From Spartobacteria bacterium UBA6821 (GTDB lineage Bacteria > Verrucomicrobiota > Verrucomicrobiia > Chthoniobacterales > UBA6821), in the NCBI GenBank assembly GCA_002452515.1, contig DKEN01000074.1, positions 1,389-11,988 of the forward strand: DNA of 10,600 nt. Reading direction: 5' to 3'. Of the stretch, positions 1-7,557 are shown in pieces. The notes under the pieces were generated by a model, which was given only the letters and a program-made list of their open reading frames with translations, searched no databases and was not told where the DNA came from. The stretch's first letter is position 1; each line of letters starts with the position of its first letter. The position numbers and the translations under genes are program-made.

Positions 1-2
1 TC

Positions 3-1046
3 CGGCAGCTTCACGGATGCTCCCACTCTGGGACACGTCTCATCATCAACATCTACAATACACTCTGGATGCCGTTCCTTGGCCTCGCGCGAACTCTCGG
101 GCTTGTGGCATCGCGACCGGTATCCAGCTGGCTCTCCCGCAGGGATGTGATGAACCTTTGCACTTTGGCAGATTGGGAGATTTTCAAATCATTCGGGCAG
201 ATTTTACTGCCGTTGCCGCTTGGTCTCCTTTCGCGGTTTGTGAACCGGTGGATCGCTCCCTTGGCAAGTTGGGCCTGCCTGAGCATTTTTCTTATTGGAA
301 GGAAGCGCTCTCCCGCAAGACGCGAACCCAAAAGAGTCTCCGTTGTCGTTCCCGCAAGAAACGAGGCTGGCAGCATTGCCTCGGCCCTGGAAAGGGTTCC
401 TCGTCTTGGGGAGGAAACTGAACTGATTTTTATTGAAGGTCACTCCAGCGATAATACTTGGGAAATTATTTTCAGCCTCCCCGATACCTTTCCCAACGGA
501 AGAATTATCAAAATGCGCCAGACGGGAAAAGGAAAGGGCAATGCAGTCATTGAAGCCTTCCGTGAGGCCACGGGTGATATCGTCATAATCCTGGATGCTG
601 ATCTGACAATGCCGCCGGAAGAACTCCCCAAATACATCGAGGTCCTTGCCTCGGGGAAAGCCGATTTCGCAAATGGTGTCAGGCTAGTCTATCCGATGGA
701 TAAGGATGCCATGAAATTTGCCAATCTCTGCGCCAACAAAGCCTTCAGCCTGGTCTTCTCATGGTTGTTGGGACAGTCGGTGAAAGACACGCTCTGCGGA
801 ACCAAGGCACTCTGGAGGGAGGACTACGAAAAAATCGACCGTAACAGGAACTATTTCGGCGACTTCGACCCTTTTGGAGATTTCGATCTGCTCTTTGGGG
901 CTGACAAGCAAAACCTGAAAATTATGGATGTCCCGATCCGGTACAGGGAACGCTTTTATGGAGAAACCAATATCCAGCGTTGGAAGCACGGAGTCATCCT
1001 CCTGCGCATGGTTCTCTTTGCCGCCAGAAGGCTGAAATTCGTTTAA
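3..1046 (+). CDS. Bifunctional SAM-methyltransferase (C-terminal part) / GT2 glycosyltransferase, 5'-partial
   Basis: The reading frame is open to the left edge, so the gene begins outside the window; an ATG at 69 exists but cuts into a conserved stretch. The first ~100 codons resemble the C-terminal end of class I methyltransferases that modify glycan or lipid-linked substrates: an 'HSGTRLIINIYNTLW' strand, a 'LA..LGL' stretch, then 'ADWEIFKSFGQILLPLPL'. From about base 330 a complete GT2 (GT-A fold) domain follows: 'VSVVVPARNEAGSI' at 336, a GKGNA loop, the metal-binding DAD at 594-602, 'DTLCGTKALWR' and a 'YRERFYGETNI' C-terminus, the pattern of dolichyl-phosphate-mannose-synthase-like enzymes. 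Such fusions are known as bifunctional methyltransferase/glycosyltransferase proteins. The likely role is in cell-surface glycan synthesis using a lipid-linked or nucleotide sugar. The methyl acceptor and sugar cannot be read from the sequence. The SAM-binding part lies off the window, so the methyltransferase call rests on its tail only. Confidence 0.82.
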   Translation, partial: RQLHGCSHSGTRLIINIYNTLWMPFLGLARTLGLVASRPVSSWLSRRDVMNLCTLADWEIFKSFGQILLPLPLGLLSRFVNRWIAPLASWACLSIFLIGRKRSPARREPKRVSVVVPARNEAGSIASALERVPRLGEETELIFIEGHSSDNTWEIIFSLPDTFPNGRIIKMRQTGKGKGNAVIEAFREATGDIVIILDADLTMPPEELPKYIEVLASGKADFANGVRLVYPMDKDAMKFANLCANKAFSLVFSWLLGQSVKDTLCGTKALWREDYEKIDRNRNYFGDFDPFGDFDLLFGADKQNLKIMDVPIRYRERFYGETNIQRWKHGVILLRMVLFAARRLKFV

Positions 1047-1053
1047 TCACAAA

Positions 1054-1980
1054 ATGAGGCGATGTCTTGTAATTGGTGGAGGGGGATTCATTGGACGGCA
1101 TGTCGTCTCGCTTCTCGCTGAGGCCGGACATGATGTTTGCGTTCTTGGCAGGAGACCGGAGAAACCTGATGGGTTGCATAATAAGTGCCGCTATATAAGT
1201 GGCGATTATGGTAACAGGAGCACCTTAAAAGAAATCCTAACCCCAGGATGTGAAGTCATTGACCTGGCGTACTCCACTGTTCCCAAGACAAGCTATGAAG
1301 ATGCGATTTATGATCTTTTATCCAATCTGCCGGCCAGTGTGGGATTATTCCAGGAGGCTCTTGCTGCGGGGGTCAGCCGCCTCCTGATTGTTTCATCGGG
1401 AGGAACGGTTTATGGGCCTCCGGAATATTTGCCGATCAACGAGGGGCATCCAACGGCACCGATAAGCCCTTATGGCATTACAAAACTAACAACTGATCGC
1501 TATGCAATGATGTTTCATAGAAATGCAGGATTGCCCGTGGTGATTGTTCGTCCCGCGAATGCCTACGGAGCAGATCAAAAAACAGGAGTGGGACAGGGGT
1601 TTCTCGCCGCGGCGATTCAGGCCGTGCTTTCAGGGCGGGAAATAGAAATCTATGGGGCTCAGGGAACGATTCGCGATTTCATTCATGTCACCGATATTGC
1701 CACGGGTATTGTTGCTGCGCTTGAAAAGGGAAAGGAAGGAACTATCTACAATATTGGGACAGGCAGAGGCACTTCCACCAGGCAACTTGTGAGCATGCTT
1801 GAAAGCTTGGCACAAAATGATGGACTGAGCGTGCGAAGCAAAATTCTGCCATCGCGGCAATTTGATGTGGAAGCTAATGTTCTGGATAGTTCCAAACTGA
1901 CCGCCCATAGCGGATGGGTTCCCAAAGCGTCTTTGGGAATCGGGGTGGAAGAAATGTGGCATGCTGTCAAAAGCCGGTGA
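1054..1980 (+). CDS. NAD(P)-dependent nucleotide-sugar epimerase/dehydratase (extended SDR family)
   Basis: 308 residues, the usual length for this family. The N-terminus has the Rossmann dinucleotide loop (G8-G-G-G11-F-I-G14), followed by an acidic 'SGDYGN' turn near residue 49. The catalytic set is present: 'SSGGTVYG' (114-121) supplies the Ser/Thr, and Y140-x-x-x-K144 in 'SPYGITK' the Tyr-Lys pair. 'RPANAYGADQ' (166-175) and 'RDFIHVTDIA' (207-216) are substrate-domain signatures of UDP-glucose 4-epimerase and related enzymes. It should interconvert or dehydrate a nucleotide sugar in the cytosol, supplying a donor to the surrounding glycosyltransferases. The exact substrate (UDP-Glc/GlcNAc, GDP- or dTDP-sugar) cannot be told. 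It starts 7 bases after the preceding stop, without a recognisable Shine-Dalgarno sequence, which fits co-transcription and translational coupling. Confidence 0.88.
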   Translation: MRRCLVIGGGGFIGRHVVSLLAEAGHDVCVLGRRPEKPDGLHNKCRYISGDYGNRSTLKEILTPGCEVIDLAYSTVPKTSYEDAIYDLLSNLPASVGLFQEALAAGVSRLLIVSSGGTVYGPPEYLPINEGHPTAPISPYGITKLTTDRYAMMFHRNAGLPVVIVRPANAYGADQKTGVGQGFLAAAIQAVLSGREIEIYGAQGTIRDFIHVTDIATGIVAALEKGKEGTIYNIGTGRGTSTRQLVSMLESLAQNDGLSVRSKILPSRQFDVEANVLDSSKLTAHSGWVPKASLGIGVEEMWHAVKSR

Positions 1981-2023
1981 GGACATCGGATGGAATCTTT
2001 AACGTAATTTTCTCTAAAAAGTC

Positions 2024-3409
2024 ATGATTTTACGCCGACTGATTATTGCTTTCAAAATTGTGAAAGCACATGCGGCCAGCGGCATCTTTGATTCTGTCTG
2101 GTATCGGCAGAAATATCCGCAGATCGGGCGAACTCCCCTGATGCACTTTGCACTGTTTGGCATCTATGAGGGAAAATATCCTGCTGCCAAATTCAACATT
2201 GAGAACTACCTCACCCTGAATCCCGATGTCAAAGCGGCTGGTGTTCACCCCGTCATCCACTACATGCTGAATGGATGGAAGGAGAAGCGACCTCTCTCGA
2301 TCACCGAGAAGCATCGCTCTCTTCTCTCCCGTGTGGTGATCCCGAAGCAGGCGGAACGGGGTCTCTTGGTACCCCCCGATCTGAATCGCATGAAGATCAC
2401 CTGGGTGATTCCCGATTTCATCTCTGGCAACGGAGGCCATATGACGATTTTTCAAATGGCCTCCCATCTTGAGAAGAAGGGGCATGATGTTTCCCTTCTC
2501 ATTTTAAACCCCACTTATCATGAGTCTGTTGCCGAGGTCCGGAAGACGATGCGACAAAGTTTCGTGAAATTCGGCGGGAAAATATTTTTCTGTGGTTCTG
2601 ACCTTCTGGAACTGGAAGGAGATGTGCTAATCGCCACGGACAGTCATACCTGCTATCCGGTGCGGGCGATGTCAGGATTCCGAAGAAAATTCTATTTTGT
2701 CCAGGACCACGAATCGGAATTTCACCCTATGGGGACGGATGCGCTCCTTGCGGAGTACACCTATTCGATGGGGTTCGATTGCCTCTCCTGTGGTGAGTGG
2801 CTGCACCGGATGATGTCTGAGAGGTATGACTGCTGGTCGAGGATCTGGCACCTATCCCACGATCGGGAGTTCTATTTTTTCGATCCGGGCATCCCCAGAT
2901 CTGCCAGGAGGATTGTTTTTTATGCACGCCCCGTGACTACGCGCAGAGCAGTGGAACTTGGACTCATGGCTCTGGAGATTCTTGCCCGCAGAGGAGTGGA
3001 TTTTGAGGTCGATTTTTTCGGCTGGGATCTGGGTAAGCCGGAGTTGCCATACAGCTATAAGTCGCATGGGGTGCTGAATGCCTCTCGTCTGGGTGATCTC
3101 TACAGGAGGGGTGCGCTGGGTCTGGTCTTTTCGGCCACGAATCACAGTATCATCAACAAGGAAATGATGGCCTGTGGGCTGCCGGTCATCGATCTGGATG
3201 TGGAGAGTGTACGGTCTGTTTTCCCGGATGATGTGCTCAAGCGCGTCAAAACGCATCCAGAGGAAATTGCCGATGCCATCGAGGAGTTGCTTGGAAATGA
3301 ACAGACGAGAGGGGGGTTCTCGGGAGCAGGAATTGCCTATGCGAATCGCTTCTCCTGGGAGGAGTCGGGCGGGATCATTGAAGCAGCATTAAGGGAGAGA
3401 CTCTCATGA
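2024..3409 (+). CDS. WsaF-like rhamnosyltransferase (GT4-type, GT-B fold) with N-terminal repeat module
   Basis: 461 residues. Residues ~20-90 contain two copies of a short module seen at the ends of many polysaccharide glycosyltransferases: 'FDSVWYRQKYP..GRTPLMHFALFGIYEGKYP' and 'FNIENYLTLNPDV...GVHPVIHYMLNGWKEKRP'. From 124 the catalytic part begins with 'KITWVIPDFISGNGGHMTIF', very like WsaF, the rhamnosyltransferase of an S-layer glycan pathway. Further family marks are 'FYFVQDHESEFHPMG' (223-237), 'VFYARP' (298-303), 'FFGW' (331-334) and the nucleotide-sugar site 'NKEMMACGLPVIDLD' (378-392) with E380. It probably transfers rhamnose from dTDP-L-rhamnose onto a growing glycan at the cytoplasmic membrane. 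The gap to the epimerase is 43 bases and no Shine-Dalgarno motif precedes the ATG, so the exact start is less certain than the identity. Sugar specificity is inferred from family resemblance. Confidence 0.85.
   Translation: MILRRLIIAFKIVKAHAASGIFDSVWYRQKYPQIGRTPLMHFALFGIYEGKYPAAKFNIENYLTLNPDVKAAGVHPVIHYMLNGWKEKRPLSITEKHRSLLSRVVIPKQAERGLLVPPDLNRMKITWVIPDFISGNGGHMTIFQMASHLEKKGHDVSLLILNPTYHESVAEVRKTMRQSFVKFGGKIFFCGSDLLELEGDVLIATDSHTCYPVRAMSGFRRKFYFVQDHESEFHPMGTDALLAEYTYSMGFDCLSCGEWLHRMMSERYDCWSRIWHLSHDREFYFFDPGIPRSARRIVFYARPVTTRRAVELGLMALEILARRGVDFEVDFFGWDLGKPELPYSYKSHGVLNASRLGDLYRRGALGLVFSATNHSIINKEMMACGLPVIDLDVESVRSVFPDDVLKRVKTHPEEIADAIEELLGNEQTRGGFSGAGIAYANRFSWEESGGIIEAALRERLS
3391..3397 (+). 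promoter_or_regulatory. Ribosome-binding site of the 3406 glycosyltransferase gene
   Basis: AAGGGAG lies inside the last codons of the WsaF-like gene, 8 bases before the ATG at 3406. It supports that start, which overlaps the upstream stop as ATGA, and is one of only three good Shine-Dalgarno sequences in the window. Confidence 0.7.
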
Positions 3410-4380
3410 CAGGCTCCTACTGCACGGTGATCATTCCCACAAAGAACGGGATGCCAGGGATCCAAGCGGTCATGACGACTGTGATGGACCAGCGGACTCT
3501 CTGGAAATACGATGTTCTTGCGATTGATTCCGGCTCAAAGGATGGCACGGTCGAGTATCTTCGTGCTTTGGATGGAGTCCGACTCGTTCAGATTCCACCG
3601 GAGGAATTTGGTCACGGAAAAACCAGGAACCGAGCCATTGCCGCCACCGAAGCCCCTTTCGTCGCCTTGCTCACCCAGGATGCGTTGCCGGCAGACAGGG
3701 AATGGCTCTTTAATCTGGTCTCCGCTGTAGAGCAGAATACTGAAATCGCCGGAGCTTTTGGCAGGCATCTGGCCTGTGAGAATGCCGATCCCTTTACGAA
3801 GCGAGACTTGATTGCCCATTTTGATGGATTTCAAAAACTGCCGAGAGTGGTAAGCCAGCAACTTGATCCGGAAAGATATGAGAATGATGTGGGATGGCGT
3901 CAGACGCTCCATTTCTTTTCAGACAACAATGCGTGCCTGCGCCGCTCCGTATGGGAGAGGATTCCCTATCCCGATGCGGACTTTGCAGAGGATCAGCTCT
4001 GGGCAAAGTCCATCATCGAAAACGGCTTTTCCAAGGCTTACGCCCATGAAGCGGCGGTCTATCATTCCCATAGTTACGGTATCTGGGAAAAACTTCAGCG
4101 GAGTTTTGATGAGGCGAGAAGTTTCAGGGTCTACTTCGGCTACAAATTGTCGGCGGGGGTGAAGTCGCTGGTGCAATCGATCTTCTGGCTCATTCAGAGA
4201 GATTTTCAGGATCTGAGATCAGGCTCGGTGAAGGGTGTCTCGGCAGGTGTGATGATCAAACAAATTTTCCTGAATGTGGCGCTCGTTTTTGGTCATTATC
4301 TTGGAACCAATCACGCCTCGGTTCCAAAAAAAACCCAATTTTTCCTCTCCAGAGACAAGAGATTACAGGCATTGCGATAA
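3406..4380 (+). CDS. GT2 family glycosyltransferase, rhamnosyltransferase type
   Basis: 324 residues. The N-terminal GT-A nucleotide-binding region reads 'CTVIIPTKNGMPGIQ' (6-20) and 'LAIDSGSKDGTVE' (38-50). 'EEFGHGKTRNRA' (67-78) and 'LLTQDALPAD' (88-97) are typical of rhamnosyltransferase-type GT2 enzymes, where TQDA occupies the place of the usual DxD. 'FSDNNACLRRSVWERIPYPD' (171-190) and 'FAEDQLWAK' (193-201), holding the E-D catalytic-base region, complete the fold. The C-terminal ~100 residues include amphipathic or hydrophobic helices ('VKSLVQSIFWLI', 252-263) that could touch the membrane. The start overlaps the WsaF-like gene by 4 bases with a good ribosome-binding site, indicating coupling. 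It probably adds a deoxyhexose, likely rhamnose, to the same glycan; the sugar is inferred from family likeness. Confidence 0.87.
   Translation: MTGSYCTVIIPTKNGMPGIQAVMTTVMDQRTLWKYDVLAIDSGSKDGTVEYLRALDGVRLVQIPPEEFGHGKTRNRAIAATEAPFVALLTQDALPADREWLFNLVSAVEQNTEIAGAFGRHLACENADPFTKRDLIAHFDGFQKLPRVVSQQLDPERYENDVGWRQTLHFFSDNNACLRRSVWERIPYPDADFAEDQLWAKSIIENGFSKAYAHEAAVYHSHSYGIWEKLQRSFDEARSFRVYFGYKLSAGVKSLVQSIFWLIQRDFQDLRSGSVKGVSAGVMIKQIFLNVALVFGHYLGTNHASVPKKTQFFLSRDKRLQALR
4301..4327 (+). repeat. Perfect 8-bp inverted repeat inside the 3' end of the GT2 gene
   Basis: TTGGAACC (4301-4308) and GGTTCCAA (4320-4327) are exact reverse complements around an 11-base loop. The following bases are an A-run and then a T-run at 4338-4343, not an immediate T-run, so it is not a standard intrinsic terminator. 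It lies in coding sequence and may be chance or a weak attenuating hairpin before the next gene. Confidence 0.4.
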
Positions 4381-4411
4381 GTGCGATGTATTTCCTGAAT
4401 CAATAAATTTC

Positions 4412-6211
4412 ATGGACGTCTTCTCGTTACCCCAAAAAATGCTCTCTCGTCTTGGCAAATGGAGGACAAATCTGGCGTACACTTTCTGGATCCGTCGCCA
4501 TGACTCACGCGACACTGCATCCGATCTCCGGCTGAAGAAGTTGCTAAATGAGTTGCGCGAGGGTGAGAAGCCGCTGATCTCGATTCTGATGCCAGTTTTC
4601 AATACCAACCCGGGATTTCTCAGGCAGGCAATTGATTCGGTGAGAGGACAGATTTACGAGCACTGGGAGCTCTGCATCGTGGATGATGGATCCACAGATC
4701 CGGGTGTGGCAACGATTCTGAATGAGGTTGCCTCGGATGACTCCCGTATCAGGGTGCAGTTCCGTGGGGAACGAGGTGGAATTGCGAAGGCAACGAATAC
4801 GGCTCTCGAGCAAGCCCACGGAGATTTCATCGCTTTCCTCGACCATGATGATCTTCTCCCTTCGCACTCTCTTGCGGAGATTGTGCTGGCGCTTGCCGAT
4901 CACCCTGACGTGGGTTTGCTCTACACCGACGAAGACAAGATTACGGTCGGGGGACGCCGTTTTGATCCCTATTTCAAGCCGGACTGGAATCCCGACCTGC
5001 TCCTGAGTCAGAACTATATCTGTCATCTCTGTGTGGTGAAGACTTCACTGGCTAGGGAAGTTGGAGGAATTCAGGAGGAGTATGACGGTGCCCAGGACTG
5101 GGATTTCGTGTTGCGTGTCTCCGGGAAACTTTCCCCCCGCCAGATTCAGCATATTCCACGGGTTCTTTATCACTGGAGAACGACACCCACTTCCACTGCG
5201 CGATCCGTCACATCCAAGCCCCATGCTTCCGATGCCGGCAGGCGGGTGTTGGAGGCGGCCTGCCGTCGCAACGGGATAGGCATGCATTCCATCGACCCGA
5301 TTGTTTTGAGCAGGCATTGGCGAATCAGGAGGGTTCTTCCTTCTCCGGTCCCTTTGGTCTCGGTCATTGTTCCGGTTCGAAACCGGCCGGAGTTGCTGAA
5401 GCAGTGCCTCGCGGGGTTGCGTGAAAAGACCGACTATCCGAATCTGGAAATCCTGATTGCGGACAACGGATCGGATGACCCTTCCATGGAGAAAATTTAT
5501 GCCGAGGAAGGAGAGAAACTGGGGATTGTCAGATGTCCCGGCCCCTTCAACTATTCTGCGATCAACAACCGTGCGGTAGCTGGGGCGAAGGGAGAGATCG
5601 TGGTGCTGCTTAACAATGATGTTTTGCCGCTTCACGCCGGATGGCTCACCGAAATGGTCTCTCATGCCGCGAGGCCTGAAATAGGGGCGGTGGGAGGGCT
5701 TTTGCTCTATCCGAACGGTAGGATCCAGCATGCCGGGATCACCCTAGGCATTGCAGGACCGATGCGCGTGGGAGGCGTGGCGGGACATCCCGGGAAGCGG
5801 ATGCGTCCTGAAACCTATGTGACGGGGAATCTGCTCCAGGTGGTGCGGAATGTGAGTGCCGTCACGGGGGCGTGCTTGGCCGTGCGTCGTTCAGTCTATC
5901 TGCAAGTAGGGGGCATGGATGAAGATCAACTTCCCATCGCTTTCAACGATGTCGATTTTTGCATCCGGGTGATGGGGGCCGGATACAGGAATCTTTGGAC
6001 GCCATTCGCCCGCCTGACCCATCATGAATCGGCTTCTCGCGGCACCGAGAACAGCCCTGAAAAAATCGCCCGTTTTAAGGGTGAAATAGGGGTGATGCGC
6101 AGGCGCTGGAGGCTTCTGCTCGACAATGATCCAGCATATAACCCGAACCTGACCCTAGTTTATGAGAACTGGTCTTTTGCCAGGCCGAGGAACGGGGCGG
6201 GTGAAATTTAA
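4412..6211 (+). CDS. Tandem-domain GT2 glycosyltransferase (two GT-A domains in one chain)
   Basis: 599 residues from the chosen ATG at 4412. The frame stays open further upstream to an ATG at 4274, but that stretch overlaps the previous gene and matches nothing in the family, so I place the start just after its stop; an ATG at 4439 is an alternative. Domain 1 (~54-260) has 'LISILMPVFNTNPGFL', D91-D-G-S, D144-H-D-D, 'YTDEDK' (171-176) and 'AQDWDFVLR' (227-235). Domain 2 (~314-560) has 'LVSVIVPVRNRPELL', D351-N-G-S, 'LLNNDV' (399-404), 'TGACLAVRRSVY' (485-496) and 'FNDVDFCIR' (511-519). Both domains keep acidic metal and catalytic residues, so both may be active. This layout is common in O-antigen and rhamnan-type polymer loci, where the chain may add two sugars in turn. 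No Shine-Dalgarno sequence is evident. Sugars and linkages are unknown. Confidence 0.87.
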   Translation: MDVFSLPQKMLSRLGKWRTNLAYTFWIRRHDSRDTASDLRLKKLLNELREGEKPLISILMPVFNTNPGFLRQAIDSVRGQIYEHWELCIVDDGSTDPGVATILNEVASDDSRIRVQFRGERGGIAKATNTALEQAHGDFIAFLDHDDLLPSHSLAEIVLALADHPDVGLLYTDEDKITVGGRRFDPYFKPDWNPDLLLSQNYICHLCVVKTSLAREVGGIQEEYDGAQDWDFVLRVSGKLSPRQIQHIPRVLYHWRTTPTSTARSVTSKPHASDAGRRVLEAACRRNGIGMHSIDPIVLSRHWRIRRVLPSPVPLVSVIVPVRNRPELLKQCLAGLREKTDYPNLEILIADNGSDDPSMEKIYAEEGEKLGIVRCPGPFNYSAINNRAVAGAKGEIVVLLNNDVLPLHAGWLTEMVSHAARPEIGAVGGLLLYPNGRIQHAGITLGIAGPMRVGGVAGHPGKRMRPETYVTGNLLQVVRNVSAVTGACLAVRRSVYLQVGGMDEDQLPIAFNDVDFCIRVMGAGYRNLWTPFARLTHHESASRGTENSPEKIARFKGEIGVMRRRWRLLLDNDPAYNPNLTLVYENWSFARPRNGAGEI

Positions 6212-7506
6212 AATTCCCGGACGACTCCAAGGGATCCTTCCTGTCCTGTGCGAACGGCTTCGCAAACAAGGGAAGCAATTTTAATGATCAGTTGCTTACT
6301 GTTCATGCTTGAAAAGGGAGCTGACGGTTCCACAAACAATTTCCACCGAGGCGTTTCGGCAGAGGCTGGGATTTTCTTTGACCACTCCAGGGCATGTGGA
6401 CCCGAAAATTCGATCGCGATACTCCGGATGCCGTGAATCATCCAGTGAATGGCCAAAAGATAGGTCTGTCTGACCCGTATCATGACAAAATTCTGTCGTT
6501 CACAGTTGCCGACAGTCTGGCTTTGGTCATGCCAGCGATATTGGTAGAGATAGTCTGGAATGAAGAGCAGTCTTTCGAAGATGGAGGTGCGCAGGGCGAA
6601 TTCAAAATCCTGGCATCCCTCGAAGAAAGGATCAAACAGACCGATCTCGTCATGCAGATCCTTGCGTATGGCTTTCAGGTGACTTGCGTAGTTGTTGCGG
6701 ATGAGATCCTCTGGTGATTCGGTGCGTAATCGCCGGGCGATGACCCGATCCTGTTCGTCAATATCCATGCATCTTGAACTGATAAATCGTATTCCCGGAT
6801 TCAGGCGGATCACCTTTTGAAGTACCTTGATGGCATCGGGGTGTAGTCGGTCATCACAATCCAGGTGAAGTATCCAGTCGCCCGAAGCGTGGGGAAGGGC
6901 TTCGTTGATGGAGCGGCAGATACCCAGATTGATCGGGTTCGTGCGAATGATTGCTTGGGAAGAAAAGTGCCTCTTAAGAGTCGCTTCCAGTAGATCGCTT
7001 GCGATCGAGGGATCATCATTAATCAGGATCAAGTCGACGGAGACATTTTCGGAACTGTTGAGCGTCTCGGAGATCGATCTGATGCAATGCTCGAGGTACT
7101 GGAGATGACTGTGAAAGCCCACCACAATGGTGAAAGTAAGATCAGACAGGGCCACGGCGTTAGGGGGCAGCGATTGGTAGCGTGAAATAAAATCTCTGGC
7201 TGCTGCGTCCAATTCGATCTCAGAGCATCCGGTTACTTGTTCCGCCCAATTCCAGGCCATCCGTTGCTTACGCCAAGCAACCGGATTGTAGCGCATGGAA
7301 GGATAGGCAAGAGTAATGGCTCCCTGGCCCGCCCAGTTAATCAATCCTGCAAAATGGGAAAAACACCGATGCAGAAAAGTATCGTGCCGGGTGACTCCTC
7401 CCAGCATCGCGAGCAGTCGCGTCGTGGGGGCTACAAGCAGAAACAACGCAGCTTTTGCTAATTTGGCCGACAACGGCGCGCTCGATGAATTATCTGCCAT
7501 AATCAT
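6208..7506 (-). CDS. GT2 family glycosyltransferase, convergent to the main cluster
   Basis: 432 residues on the minus strand. The first ~120 residues are not a known catalytic domain; residues 16-37 are hydrophobic ('LAKAALFLLVAPTTRLLAML') and could lie in or on the membrane, and a Trp-rich stretch follows ('AWRKQRMAWNWAEQ', 77-90). The GT-A domain starts at ~123 with 'LTFTIVVGFHSHLQYLEHCI' and continues with N163-D-D, 'NPINLGICRSINEAL' (190-204), the metal site D216-C-D218-D219, and 'FFEGCQDFEFALR' (294-306) in the acceptor/catalytic-base region; 'YQYRWHDQSQT' (321-331) closes it. It probably belongs to the same glycan pathway but is transcribed on its own. The ATG at 7504-7506 has no Shine-Dalgarno sequence; a second ATG two codons on (7498-7500) is equally possible. 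Its TAA is shared, base for base, with the opposing gene's stop. Confidence 0.83.
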   Translation of the reverse strand: MIMADNSSSAPLSAKLAKAALFLLVAPTTRLLAMLGGVTRHDTFLHRCFSHFAGLINWAGQGAITLAYPSMRYNPVAWRKQRMAWNWAEQVTGCSEIELDAAARDFISRYQSLPPNAVALSDLTFTIVVGFHSHLQYLEHCIRSISETLNSSENVSVDLILINDDPSIASDLLEATLKRHFSSQAIIRTNPINLGICRSINEALPHASGDWILHLDCDDRLHPDAIKVLQKVIRLNPGIRFISSRCMDIDEQDRVIARRLRTESPEDLIRNNYASHLKAIRKDLHDEIGLFDPFFEGCQDFEFALRTSIFERLLFIPDYLYQYRWHDQSQTVGNCERQNFVMIRVRQTYLLAIHWMIHGIRSIAIEFSGPHALEWSKKIPASAETPRWKLFVEPSAPFSSMNSKQLIIKIASLVCEAVRTGQEGSLGVVREF

Positions 7507-7557
7507 TAACGGAGGCTGGGGAAATTGTGTTCGATGGAAGCGGATTTTCTAAATTGA

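Noticed and set aside
17..421. A 134-codon frame overlapping the first gene in another register
   Set aside because: The frame starting at base 3 reads as methyltransferase and GT2 sequence throughout; this alternative has no recognisable domain.
4274..4411. N-terminal extension of the tandem GT2 to an upstream ATG
   Set aside because: It overlaps the C-terminal coding of the previous gene by over 100 bases, matches no GT2 N-terminus and has no ribosome-binding site.
5045..5731. Long antisense frame (228 codons) opposite the tandem GT2
   Set aside because: It mirrors strongly conserved GT2 motifs on the plus strand, has no domain of its own and looks like a by-product of codon use.
6250..6297. 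Small hairpins (GCGAA/TTCGC at 6250-6263 and AAGCAA/TTGCTT at 6273-6297) as terminators of the plus-strand operon
   Set aside because: Stems of 5-6 bp without a following T-run, inside the coding sequence of the opposing gene; no better than chance.
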